From positions 1,661-48,092 of the forward strand of contig DMMW01000028.1 in NCBI GenBank assembly GCA_003452965.1: a stretch of 46,432 nucleotides of DNA, read 5' to 3'. This document shows positions 23,306 through 31,077 of this stretch, one piece after another (positions within the stretch are counted from its first letter, which is position 1; each line of letters opens with the position of its first letter). The notes below the pieces were generated by a model that was given only the letters and a program-made list of their open reading frames with translations, ran no database searches and had not been told where the DNA came from. Both the position numbers and the translations under genes were made by a program. The stretch is from Elusimicrobiota bacterium. Lineage in GTDB: Bacteria > Elusimicrobiota > UBA8919.

Positions 23306-26300
23306 TTATTTCTCTGCCCAATCCTTAGCAATTAACATCGCCTGTTCTAAAACCGTCTCTGTGGCTTTCTTCTGTTTATCCGGTGGATAACCATATTTTC
23401 TTAAAACTCTTTTTACCATAACTCTTAAATTTGCCTGAACATTTTCTCGCAAAGTCCAATCAATAGTAACATTATTTCTAATTGTCTTAACAAGTTCCCT
23501 TGCAATAGTCATTAACACTTCATCACCTAAAACTTTCACTGCACTATCATTTATTTCTAATGCATCATAAAACGCGATTTCATCTTCATTTAGTCCCAAT
23601 TCTTCACCACGTTTCCCTGCTTCTTTAAGTTGTTTCGCTAATGCAATCAATTCTTCAATTATCTTAGCGGTTTCAATTGTCTTATTACGATATTTTTTTA
23701 TTGTCTTCTCCAACATCTCAGCAAAAGACCTACTCTGAATAAAATTTTTCTTTGTTCTCTGTTTAATCTCATCACTTAATAATCGTTGCAATAACTCAAC
23801 TGCAAGATTTTTATACGGAAGATTTTTAATCTCTGCTAAAAACTCATCTGATAATATAGAAATATTCGGTTTTTTTATTCCTGCCGCTTCAAAAATATCT
23901 ACCACTCTATCAGAAACAATAGCTTTAGAAATAATCTGTTTAATAGCTGTATCCAATTCTTCTTCTGTTTTACCTTTTCCAATTTCAAATTTAGCTATTC
24001 TTGACCTAACTGCCTGAAAGAAACCAACATCATCTCGTATATCCATTGCTTCTTTACTTGGTACTGCTAATGCAAAAGCCCTTGATAACTGATTTACAAA
24101 ATGTAAATATCTCTCTTTACCTTTTTTTTGACTTAAAATATATTCAGATGCTTGTGTTAAAATAATCATCTTATTTCTTATATCAGTAGCAAAAAACTTT
24201 TTATAATCAAACTTATTGAACATATTATTAACAACTTCGTATTTTTCAAGCATAACTGCAATAGCTTCTTCCTGGTCAAAAGTCGGTTTACCTTCTCCAC
24301 CACTTTCAGTATAGTCTTTCAATGCTTCTTTCAAATCAGCAGCTATTCCTAAATAATCTACAATCAATCCACCCGGCTTATCCTTAAAAACTCTATTTAC
24401 TCTTGCTATCGCCTGCATTAAGCCATGCCCACGCATTGGTTTATCAATATACATAGTATGGAGTGATGGCACATCAAAACCAGTAAGCCACATATCTCGT
24501 ACAATAACTAATTTTAAAGAATCTGGCGGATTTTTCATCCTGTTCCCAATTTCTCTTCTTCTTTGCTTATTGCGTATATGCTCCTGCCAACTTACATCGT
24601 CACTTGCAGAACCAGTCATGATAACTTTCAAAAATCCTTTTTTATCGTCTTTATCATACCAATTAGGTCTTAACTTAATAATTTCATTATGAAGTTCAAT
24701 ACAAATCCGTCTGCTCATACACACAATCATTCCTTTGCCATCAATAACATTCAGCCGTTGCTCAAAATGCTCTACTATATCTTTTGCAATCTGATTTATT
24801 CTTTTCTCGCTTCCAACAATAGCTTCAAGCCGTGCCCATTTTGTTTTTAGTTTCTCTATCTTTGTAACTTCTTCGCCTTCGGTTACCTCTTCAAAATCAG
24901 GGTCTATTTTTGGACGTTCAGCTTCTTTTAATTCAAGATTAGCTATGCGACCTTCATAATAAATCTTAACTGTGGCTCCATCATTTACTGCTTGTTCAAT
25001 ATCATAAACATCTATATAATCACCAAACACTGCAATAGTATTTTTATCTGTCTTTTCAATAGGTGTACCAGTAAACCCTATAAATGAAGCATTAGGCAAT
25101 GCATCTCTCATATGTTTTGCAAACCCATCTATAAAATCGTACTGACTTCTGTGTGCTTCATCTGCAATAACTATTATATTTCTTCTTTCAGATAATAACG
25201 GAAATTTATCACCCTGTTTTTCGGGTAGAAACTTCTGTATCGTTGTAAAAACTACTCCACCAGATGCTACTTTCAAATATCCTTTCAATTCATCTCTGGT
25301 ATTTGCTTGTACCGGTTTCTGTCTTAATAATTCTTTACAACCACCGAAAGTATCAAATAACTGATTATCCAAATCATTTCTATCTGTAAGAACAACAATC
25401 GTTGGATTATCCATCTTTAAAACTAATTTACCGGTATAAAATGCCATAATCAAACTCTTGCCTGACCCTTGTGTATGCCATATAACGCCAATTCGTTTAT
25501 CCCCTTTTTTACTTGACGCTTTTAAAGTTGCATCTACAGCTTTATTTACAGAATGGTATTGATGATATGCTGCAATCTTTTTAGAAATTTTCCCATTATC
25601 AGCTTCAAATACGACAAAATGCTTTAAAAGGTCAAGAAGTACTTTTTTATTCAGCATTCCTTTCAAAAGCACTTCTATCTGTGGAATCACTTCTGGTTCT
25701 CGTTCTTTGCCATCTATCGTTTTCCAAGGCAAAAATCTTTCCCATTCAGAAGTAAGTGTTCCCGCCCTTGCTTCAGTACCGTCACTGATTACAAGGATTT
25801 CGTTATAATTGAATAACACAGGTATTTGTATCTTATATGTTTCAAACTGTTTAAATGCGGCTTTAACTGTAGCATCTTCATCGGCAGGATTCTTCAACTC
25901 AATAACAACCAATGGTAACCCATTTACAAAAATTACAATATCCGGGCGTCTGTTATGATTGCCTTCAATAACTGTAAATTGATTAACTGCTAAAAATTCA
26001 TTATTATTGACATTCTTAAAATCAAAAAGCCAGACCTTATCTCCGACAATTCTTCCGTCCTTTTTATATTCAACATCAACACCATTAACTAACAATTTAT
26101 GAAAATTATGATTATTTGTAATCATACTTGGTGTCCTATACCACATCACCTTTTTCAGTGCCTCTTCTTGTGCATTATTAGGAATATCAGGATTTAATCT
26201 ATCTATTGCTTCTAATAATCGTTCAATCAAGACACAATTATAATAATCAGCTCTTTCAGGTCTTGTGCCATCAATAGAAATATCCGGACCATAAAGAATC

Positions 26301-26371
26301 TTATATCCTAATTCTTTTAAAATATCTAACGACAACTGCTCAACTTCCGACTCGGTGATTGATTTAGCCAT
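23306..26371 (-). CDS. hsdR: Type I restriction enzyme, HsdR subunit
   Basis: A 1021-residue motor-nuclease subunit. The N-terminal PD-(D/E)XK nuclease is visible as RPDIVIFVN (D144) and IELKNP (E158, K160). The SF2 translocase follows: Walker A WHTQGSGKSL (about 298-310), DEAH box (VIADEAHRSQYD), GFTGTPIEK, and the later QAIARVNRV motif VI. The C-terminal helical domain binds the methylase. It cuts unmodified DNA after translocation. Length is normal and no frameshift is seen. It is the last gene of the operon, 46 bases after fic. Its 5' end is echoed by two remnants upstream (27464-27490, 27912-27932). Confidence 0.96.
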   Translation of the reverse strand: MAKSITESEVEQLSLDILKELGYKILYGPDISIDGTRPERADYYNCVLIERLLEAIDRLNPDIPNNAQEEALKKVMWYRTPSMITNNHNFHKLLVNGVDVEYKKDGRIVGDKVWLFDFKNVNNNEFLAVNQFTVIEGNHNRRPDIVIFVNGLPLVVIELKNPADEDATVKAAFKQFETYKIQIPVLFNYNEILVISDGTEARAGTLTSEWERFLPWKTIDGKEREPEVIPQIEVLLKGMLNKKVLLDLLKHFVVFEADNGKISKKIAAYHQYHSVNKAVDATLKASSKKGDKRIGVIWHTQGSGKSLIMAFYTGKLVLKMDNPTIVVLTDRNDLDNQLFDTFGGCKELLRQKPVQANTRDELKGYLKVASGGVVFTTIQKFLPEKQGDKFPLLSERRNIIVIADEAHRSQYDFIDGFAKHMRDALPNASFIGFTGTPIEKTDKNTIAVFGDYIDVYDIEQAVNDGATVKIYYEGRIANLELKEAERPKIDPDFEEVTEGEEVTKIEKLKTKWARLEAIVGSEKRINQIAKDIVEHFEQRLNVIDGKGMIVCMSRRICIELHNEIIKLRPNWYDKDDKKGFLKVIMTGSASDDVSWQEHIRNKQRRREIGNRMKNPPDSLKLVIVRDMWLTGFDVPSLHTMYIDKPMRGHGLMQAIARVNRVFKDKPGGLIVDYLGIAADLKEALKDYTESGGEGKPTFDQEEAIAVMLEKYEVVNNMFNKFDYKKFFATDIRNKMIILTQASEYILSQKKGKERYLHFVNQLSRAFALAVPSKEAMDIRDDVGFFQAVRSRIAKFEIGKGKTEEELDTAIKQIISKAIVSDRVVDIFEAAGIKKPNISILSDEFLAEIKNLPYKNLAVELLQRLLSDEIKQRTKKNFIQSRSFAEMLEKTIKKYRNKTIETAKIIEELIALAKQLKEAGKRGEELGLNEDEIAFYDALEINDSAVKVLGDEVLMTIARELVKTIRNNVTIDWTLRENVQANLRVMVKRVLRKYGYPPDKQKKATETVLEQAMLIAKDWAEK

Positions 26372-26417
26372 ATTATGTTATTAACCTATTTATTAACCCA
26401 TTTATAAAGTTATTACC

Positions 26418-27452
26418 CTATTTAATCTTTTGCCACTTAGCAGATCTGCCTTTACCTAAAGAATGAATCTTACCCGCTTTCTGTTCTTGTCTGAAAATAA
26501 TCTTTATCATTTCTCTGCTAACAGAAAGACATTCTTTCTCAATATCTGCTAAAGTAAACTCTCCAACTTGTCTTTCAATAGCATTTATTACTATTTTACT
26601 TTTCGTTCCGCGGGAAGGTTTAACATTCCCTGCTCGGTCTTCAAATTCTTTATAAGCAGAAATTACAGTTCCAAGAAAATAATGGAACCATGGCATAACA
26701 TCATGTTTTGCATCATGCCACTTTTGAGAACTTTTATTCAGAACTTCATAATAGGTTTCCTTGGACTGTTCAATAATACGTTCAATACTGATATATTTAC
26801 CTACCGTAAACCCATGTTGATATAAAGCGAGTAGTGTAAGAAGACGTGATACCCTGCCATTACCGTCTCTAAATGGATGGATACATAAAAAATCAAGTGT
26901 GAGACAGGCAACAGCATATAGTGGCGGGTATTTTAATTGATTGATACTGTTGTCATATACAAGACACAACTGCTCTATATATTCAGAAGTTTGTTTTGCT
27001 ATCACCGGTTTAAAGATTACTTCCATACTCCCATCCGGATTTTTGCGGATAATATCATTATCTTTTTCTTTCCACTTACCAGCATCCCATGCTCCACCAT
27101 GACTCAATCGATGTAATTCTTTTATAGTACCGGGAGTTATTCTTGCACTTTTATATTTTTTATGAATCAGTTCAAGAGCTTTTCGGTATCCAGCAATTTC
27201 TTCCTCAGAACGGTCGCGGGGTTTACTATGTTTAATCACAATCGGTTTCAACCTATTCTTTTCAACGGTAATACCTTCAATACGATTAGACGACTCGACA
27301 CTTTCAATAAGAGCCATTTCAAGAAGTGTTTTTAAAACCTGCGGTGACTGTTTAGCATATAATTCCTGTTTACCTTTGTATTCACTGATACTGTTCATCA
27401 ACCATATGGCACCTAAAGGCAATTTAACATTACCACTTTTAAACGATTTCAT
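26418..27452 (-). CDS. Fic family protein (AMPylase type)
   Basis: A 344-residue Fic protein. The core motif is HPFRDGNGRVSR (His192 catalytic), which transfers AMP or a related group from a nucleotide to a protein hydroxyl. The inhibitory helix motif lies N-terminally as S55-NRI-E59-G60 ((S/T)xxxE(G/N)), so the enzyme is of the self-inhibited class. A C-terminal winged-helix-like part (FTLADIEKECLSVSREMIKI) may bind DNA. It sits between hsdS-linked cargo and hsdR, transcribed the same way. Its target is unknown; a toxin-like or regulatory role in the restriction locus is inference. Confidence 0.93.
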   Translation of the reverse strand: MKSFKSGNVKLPLGAIWLMNSISEYKGKQELYAKQSPQVLKTLLEMALIESVESSNRIEGITVEKNRLKPIVIKHSKPRDRSEEEIAGYRKALELIHKKYKSARITPGTIKELHRLSHGGAWDAGKWKEKDNDIIRKNPDGSMEVIFKPVIAKQTSEYIEQLCLVYDNSINQLKYPPLYAVACLTLDFLCIHPFRDGNGRVSRLLTLLALYQHGFTVGKYISIERIIEQSKETYYEVLNKSSQKWHDAKHDVMPWFHYFLGTVISAYKEFEDRAGNVKPSRGTKSKIVINAIERQVGEFTLADIEKECLSVSREMIKIIFRQEQKAGKIHSLGKGRSAKWQKIK

Positions 27453-27463
27453 TAATAGTACCT

Positions 27464-27490
27464 CTCAACTTCCGACTTAGTGATTGATTT
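27464..27490 (-). pseudogene. hsdR 5'-end remnant, copy B
   Basis: Twenty-seven bases match the hsdR 5' coding end (26339-26365) at 25 positions. Read in frame it gives KSITKSEVE, against KSITESEVE in HsdR, then runs into a stop (RYY*) just before the fic ATG. Confidence 0.7.
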
Positions 27491-27514
27491 TCTCAAAAAT
27501 TGAAGTTACTAATA

Positions 27515-27638
27515 AGTCCATTATTATATAGACATTCAAATGGAAGTCATGTTGAGTAAAACGAAACATCTCGTCGTGCGATTCTTCTCCCGATGAATCG
27601 GGATCATAATGACTTCACTGTCTAGACTATTATGGACT
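27515..27638. mobile_element. Hairpin/MITE-like element
   Basis: Long imperfect inverted ends: AGTCCAT.AT..T.TAGACA then GAAGTCAT (27515-27550) match in reverse the segment ATGACTTC to ATGGACT (27609-27638). Inside, TCCCGAT-GA-ATCGGGA forms a second hairpin. The GTCATGTTGAGTAAAACGAA part resembles a widespread bacterial hairpin repeat with TGAGCGAAGCGAA. No coding capacity. Confidence 0.65.
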
Positions 27639-27703
27639 CACTTATATTATTCTCAATTTTATTCTTTCTTTAGATATTACTTCTTTTCTTCCATATATCA
27701 ATT

Positions 27704-27820
27704 GCCAGACAATGTCTGGCTAATTCAAATTCATTGTCATTCAACCGTCATTGATTTACGAGACACTGTCTCGTATTTTGTCAATCCTTTCTCAGATATA
27801 GATTTGCCAGACAGTGTCTG
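27704..27820. repeat. Three spaced AGACA-N-TGTCT palindromes
   Basis: Perfect palindromes with a one-base centre: GCCAGACA-A-TGTCTGGC (27704-27720), ACGAGACA-C-TGTCTCGT (27758-27774) and CAGACA-G-TGTCTG (27808-27820). Centres are 54 and 48 bases apart. The first and third also share flanks (TTGCCAGACA... and CTAATT). They lie in the gap between the HEPN-like gene and fic, and could be operators for the fic-hsdR part or repeat copies. Confidence 0.75.
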
Positions 27821-27911
27821 ACTAATTTAATATACCAATATTTAATAATCAGTATTCCCCGTTTTCAAATATTTTTCTTACTCATTCCCAATTCCTACAC
27901 AAATCCAACTA

Positions 27912-27932
27912 CTCAACTTCTGATTCAGTTAC
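27912..27932 (-). pseudogene. hsdR 5'-end remnant, copy A
   Basis: Reads in frame as VTESEVE, then a stop where HsdR has Gln, then LDL and GAATTGGGA-like similarity to the hsdR codons for KELGY. Differences to hsdR in the TESEVE part are synonymous, so it looks like old coding sequence. It lies just past the end of the HEPN-like gene. Confidence 0.5.
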
Positions 27933-27951
27933 AATGTGAAGAATACCTTAT

Positions 27952-28875
27952 TCACTTAATGTATTCTTCATCTATCTCCTTTGCCAGTTCTTCTAATTTT
28001 TCAATATGTTCCCTTACAAAATACCAAAAAATAAATGCTGTTTCTTTATCGATATTCATTTTAATATTTTTTTTTGTCTTTAAAAAAAATCTACTCAATT
28101 CAAAAAGTGGATATTTCAATAATACATAAATGTCTTTTATAGAATCATAAGTATCCAACGATATTCCTCTTTCGTTAAGTTTATTTTCAAATTTTGTTAA
28201 ACATTCATTTATCATTTGTAAACTTATTTTGCTTATAGGAATGTATTTAGGTTTACTCAGACCTTCGTGCACTTTTTGAATATCATAATGTACTTGTGAA
28301 AACACGTCTTTTAATTTATCCATACAAAACTTCTCCTTATGTTTTTTGTCTTCGTCTTTTAGTTTTTTAATAACATCTTTTAATATTACAGTAATATTTC
28401 TACTTTGTGCATTCAACAAATCTACAATTACAATATCTTTAAATACTATATTTTTATTTTTATTCCAAGACATAAGTTGAAAACCATCTTTAGAAATAGT
28501 TATTCTTGAAATAAAATGATATGATTTACCGCCATCTCTTTTTGTTGGATGACCTATACTGTCATTTCTAATTTCTCTTACATTTTTTAATTCTTCATTA
28601 GTAATATTATAATATAATTCTAAAGATTCACACAAATGCTTCACTGCATCTTGCTGTAAAAAAAGTGCCTGAAGTACACCACAAACCATTAAATAACCAC
28701 CCCCCACTACTTTAGGGAATTTTTGCATTTTATAAAATTGGATTGCTGAATCAGTATCTTCAATAACATCCATTGAACTGCATAATTGATGCCAAAGTCC
28801 TACATTTTTTAAAAGATGATATCGCTTTCTCGGTTCATTTATTAAATCTCTTATTTGTTGAATATATTTTTCCAT
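27952..28875 (-). CDS. HEPN-like protein in restriction operon
   Basis: A 307-residue, mostly helical protein that I cannot place in a named family. Residues 100-110 read REIRNDSIGHP: R103-N-x4-H109 fits the Rx4-6H ribonuclease motif of HEPN domains, preceded by helices of the right kind (LCESLELYYNITNEELKNV). The C-terminal half is another helical bundle rich in Lys. It follows the PD-(D/E)XK-like gene by 70 bases and is followed by a repeat-rich gap. In toxin and defence systems HEPN proteins cut RNA after a partner signals damage; a similar role here is inference. No signal or membrane span. Confidence 0.72.
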   Translation of the reverse strand: MEKYIQQIRDLINEPRKRYHLLKNVGLWHQLCSSMDVIEDTDSAIQFYKMQKFPKVVGGGYLMVCGVLQALFLQQDAVKHLCESLELYYNITNEELKNVREIRNDSIGHPTKRDGGKSYHFISRITISKDGFQLMSWNKNKNIVFKDIVIVDLLNAQSRNITVILKDVIKKLKDEDKKHKEKFCMDKLKDVFSQVHYDIQKVHEGLSKPKYIPISKISLQMINECLTKFENKLNERGISLDTYDSIKDIYVLLKYPLFELSRFFLKTKKNIKMNIDKETAFIFWYFVREHIEKLEELAKEIDEEYIK

Positions 28876-28945
28876 ATTACAATTAATTTGCTTTTAGTTT
28901 TGCTTTTATTTTAAATAATTTGATATATTAGATAAACTTATAAAT

Positions 28946-29734
28946 TTATTGTTTAGGAATTATTTGAGTTGCCGTCACTTTATTAAATGAAAATGGAATA
29001 AACTTCTTCTTATACTTAGTATCTATATAATCTAAAATTTCTTTTTCATTTCTTCTATCATAATCACAATCAGCAATATAACCTCTATTATTCTTTTCTT
29101 CTTCATAAGGATCACAAATACCCTCTTCAAATGATCTATAGATTAAACTATTTTTTATTTTTTCATATTCTGGAGAAAAACTATTTATACAAAATTGTGC
29201 TTTTGATTCAATTGAATTTACCCATATTACACCATCTAAAGTATCGGCAAATCTATAAAAATCATTGAAATCAAAATAAAAACATGGCTTAGCCATTTCA
29301 TTTTTATTATTTTTATCGATAATATCTTTTATCCCATATATTGTTGCCCTTAGTTGCGCAATTTGAGATTTTGCATCATAACCTTCTGCAGAGAAAAATA
29401 ATAATTTAAAATCGATTTTATTCTCAGATATATTTTTTAACTGATTATAACCCTTCTCAATAATACTTGATATTGTATTTATCCTTCCTTGAGATGTCTT
29501 TGAAAAAAACATGTTTCCTTGTTTTAATTCCCCTTCTCTTGTTTTGACAAGTTTTTCATCGTCTCTTTTTTCTTTCAATTCAATTAAATATGTATTTATA
29601 TCATCTTTAATAATAAAATCTGGCATCTCAATATTATTCTTTTCCTTAATTTTTTCGATACTATATTTTTTATCTTTATAAAGGTGTTTTAATAAAGAAT
29701 CAACAATATCTATTTCAGTTTTCTCTAATTTCAT
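28946..29734 (-). CDS. PD-(D/E)XK-like nuclease-fold protein
   Basis: A 262-residue soluble protein without a recognised family. Near the N-terminus P38-D39-FIIKDDINTYLI-E52-L-K54 has the spacing of a PD-(D/E)XK nuclease core, after a helix that could supply the upstream acidic residue (E5 or E8). The rest holds a GYDAKSQIAQLRATIYGIKD helix and a Cys-containing C-terminal part. It begins 14 bases after hsdS and precedes the HEPN-like gene, so it is co-transcribed with both. It may be an accessory nuclease, or use the fold only to bind DNA. Confidence 0.72.
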   Translation of the reverse strand: MKLEKTEIDIVDSLLKHLYKDKKYSIEKIKEKNNIEMPDFIIKDDINTYLIELKEKRDDEKLVKTREGELKQGNMFFSKTSQGRINTISSIIEKGYNQLKNISENKIDFKLLFFSAEGYDAKSQIAQLRATIYGIKDIIDKNNKNEMAKPCFYFDFNDFYRFADTLDGVIWVNSIESKAQFCINSFSPEYEKIKNSLIYRSFEEGICDPYEEEKNNRGYIADCDYDRRNEKEILDYIDTKYKKKFIPFSFNKVTATQIIPKQ

Positions 29735-29748
29735 AATGCCTGCCTTTA

Positions 29749-31002
29749 TTATTTTACCCTTATTTTTCCGGACATTAGTTTTGGCAAAAGAGAATCGCGG
29801 ATTTGAGATAATATACTTTGTGTTGCAAGATTTTCAATAATATTTTTATAAATACTATTCAGATTTTTTTCAAACATCTCCAAGATTGTCTCGTTTGGAA
29901 TAACAACTTTTGTTTTTTCGATATCTGTATTACTAATATTAGGCTGTGCACTGCTTGACGATGAAATGCCTTCAATAAGTGATTGTACTACCGGGCCCGT
30001 TAATACCAAATATGCCCACAAATGATACTTACTAACAAGTTTTCCAACACGTTGATTTAACAATAGAGATTTTTCTATTTTCGGTATAATACCGATTTTT
30101 CCAATATTTGCACCAGTCATAGCAATAATCACATCACCGGAAACCAAATGAAATCTTTTATCAGTGTTTCCAAATACATCTTCTGAAACATAATCAGTTT
30201 GAGATATATCAACAATACCATTCTGTATGTTTGCAATTTTTATTATTTTATATCCTTGTGTTGTAAAATCTGAACTTTTAAATGCAAATCCTGGTTGAAT
30301 TTTCGCTATTTCACCAAAATCACTCATTCTCCAGCCATCGGGTAAACCATTTACGAATTTTGTTTTTTTATAGCCGGGGAAACGGAAATCAACAAACCAT
30401 TCTTTAAATATCGCTTGTGCTATTGATTCAAGTGTCTTGTTCATTTGATTGTTCAATTCAATCTTTTCATCAAGATCAGAAAGTATCTTTGCTATCGCCC
30501 GTTGCTCTGACAATGAAGGAAGTAATATAGGATGCTCTTTAATAGAATCAAATGTGATTTGTGGAAACGTTCCAGATCTACTTTCTGCTAATTGTTGGAA
30601 TTCATCAAGAGTATTTTTATTTATTAATATTCTATATAAATATTCTGGTAAAATATTATTTTTTGCTCTAATAACCATTAGTTTTGTTGAAACGACATAG
30701 TCTTCTGTATTGGCAAAATTAACAAAAGCATATCGCTGGTTTTTTGGTCTTATTTCGCTAAAAAGAATGTCATTTCGCTTAATCATCTTTTTTGCTTGAC
30801 CGGGCAGAGTATCAACCTTTGAATAGTTTTTATGTAGAAAATTACCGCTCTGGATATCTCCTGTATTTATAAATATTATTTCTTTCTTATCTGAAAAAGA
30901 ATATGTCTGAGAAATAGTTTCAGCAACTTCCTTTAAGGATGTTTCTTCCCATCCTTCGGGTATTGTTGCTGAGGATTTCATAACTGAATTTTGTTTAGCC
31001 AT
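29749..31002 (-). CDS. hsdS: Type I restriction enzyme, HsdS specificity subunit
   Basis: About 417 residues with the two-target-domain layout of HsdS: first target recognition domain (PEGWEETSLKEVAETISQTY...), conserved spacer helix (LPSLSEQRAIAKILSDLDEKIELNNQMNKTLE in part), second domain (PDGWRMSDFGEIAKIQPGFAF...), and a C-terminal helix (SILSQIRDSLLPKLMSGKI). It sets the bipartite DNA target for HsdM and HsdR. The start is uncertain: the ATG at 31002 has no ribosome binding site, and the same frame is open, through a TTG at 31050, right back to the single TAG that ends the preceding gene. A translational fusion by stop readthrough cannot be excluded. Confidence 0.93.
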   Translation of the reverse strand: MAKQNSVMKSSATIPEGWEETSLKEVAETISQTYSFSDKKEIIFINTGDIQSGNFLHKNYSKVDTLPGQAKKMIKRNDILFSEIRPKNQRYAFVNFANTEDYVVSTKLMVIRAKNNILPEYLYRILINKNTLDEFQQLAESRSGTFPQITFDSIKEHPILLPSLSEQRAIAKILSDLDEKIELNNQMNKTLESIAQAIFKEWFVDFRFPGYKKTKFVNGLPDGWRMSDFGEIAKIQPGFAFKSSDFTTQGYKIIKIANIQNGIVDISQTDYVSEDVFGNTDKRFHLVSGDVIIAMTGANIGKIGIIPKIEKSLLLNQRVGKLVSKYHLWAYLVLTGPVVQSLIEGISSSSSAQPNISNTDIEKTKVVIPNETILEMFEKNLNSIYKNIIENLATQSILSQIRDSLLPKLMSGKIRVK

Positions 31003-31017
31003 AAAAATAATGGAGCG

Positions 31018-31036
31018 GATTGTTCGGTGAACAATC
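31018..31036. promoter_or_regulatory. GATTGTTC palindrome before hsdS
   Basis: GATTGTTC-GGT-GAACAATC is a perfect 8-bp inverted repeat 16 bases upstream of the hsdS ATG. It may be an operator or a translational hairpin hiding the start. A related TTGTTC/GAACAA pair in the opposite arrangement lies at 6875-6900. Confidence 0.5.
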
Positions 31037-31077
31037 TCTTCATTTAACAATAATCGTTCGCGTTTTAGTTCATTTAT

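Noticed and set aside
27704..27820. Short CRISPR array from three palindromes
   Set aside because: Repeat cores are only 11 bases, the outer bases differ, and there are too few units; operator or repeat is simpler.
27609..27821. Plus-strand frame of 70 codons in the cargo gap
   Set aside because: It runs through the hairpin element and the palindromes and resembles no protein.
27464..27932. Complete second hsdR gene
   Set aside because: Only the first codons match, and each copy meets a stop at once; they are scars, not genes.
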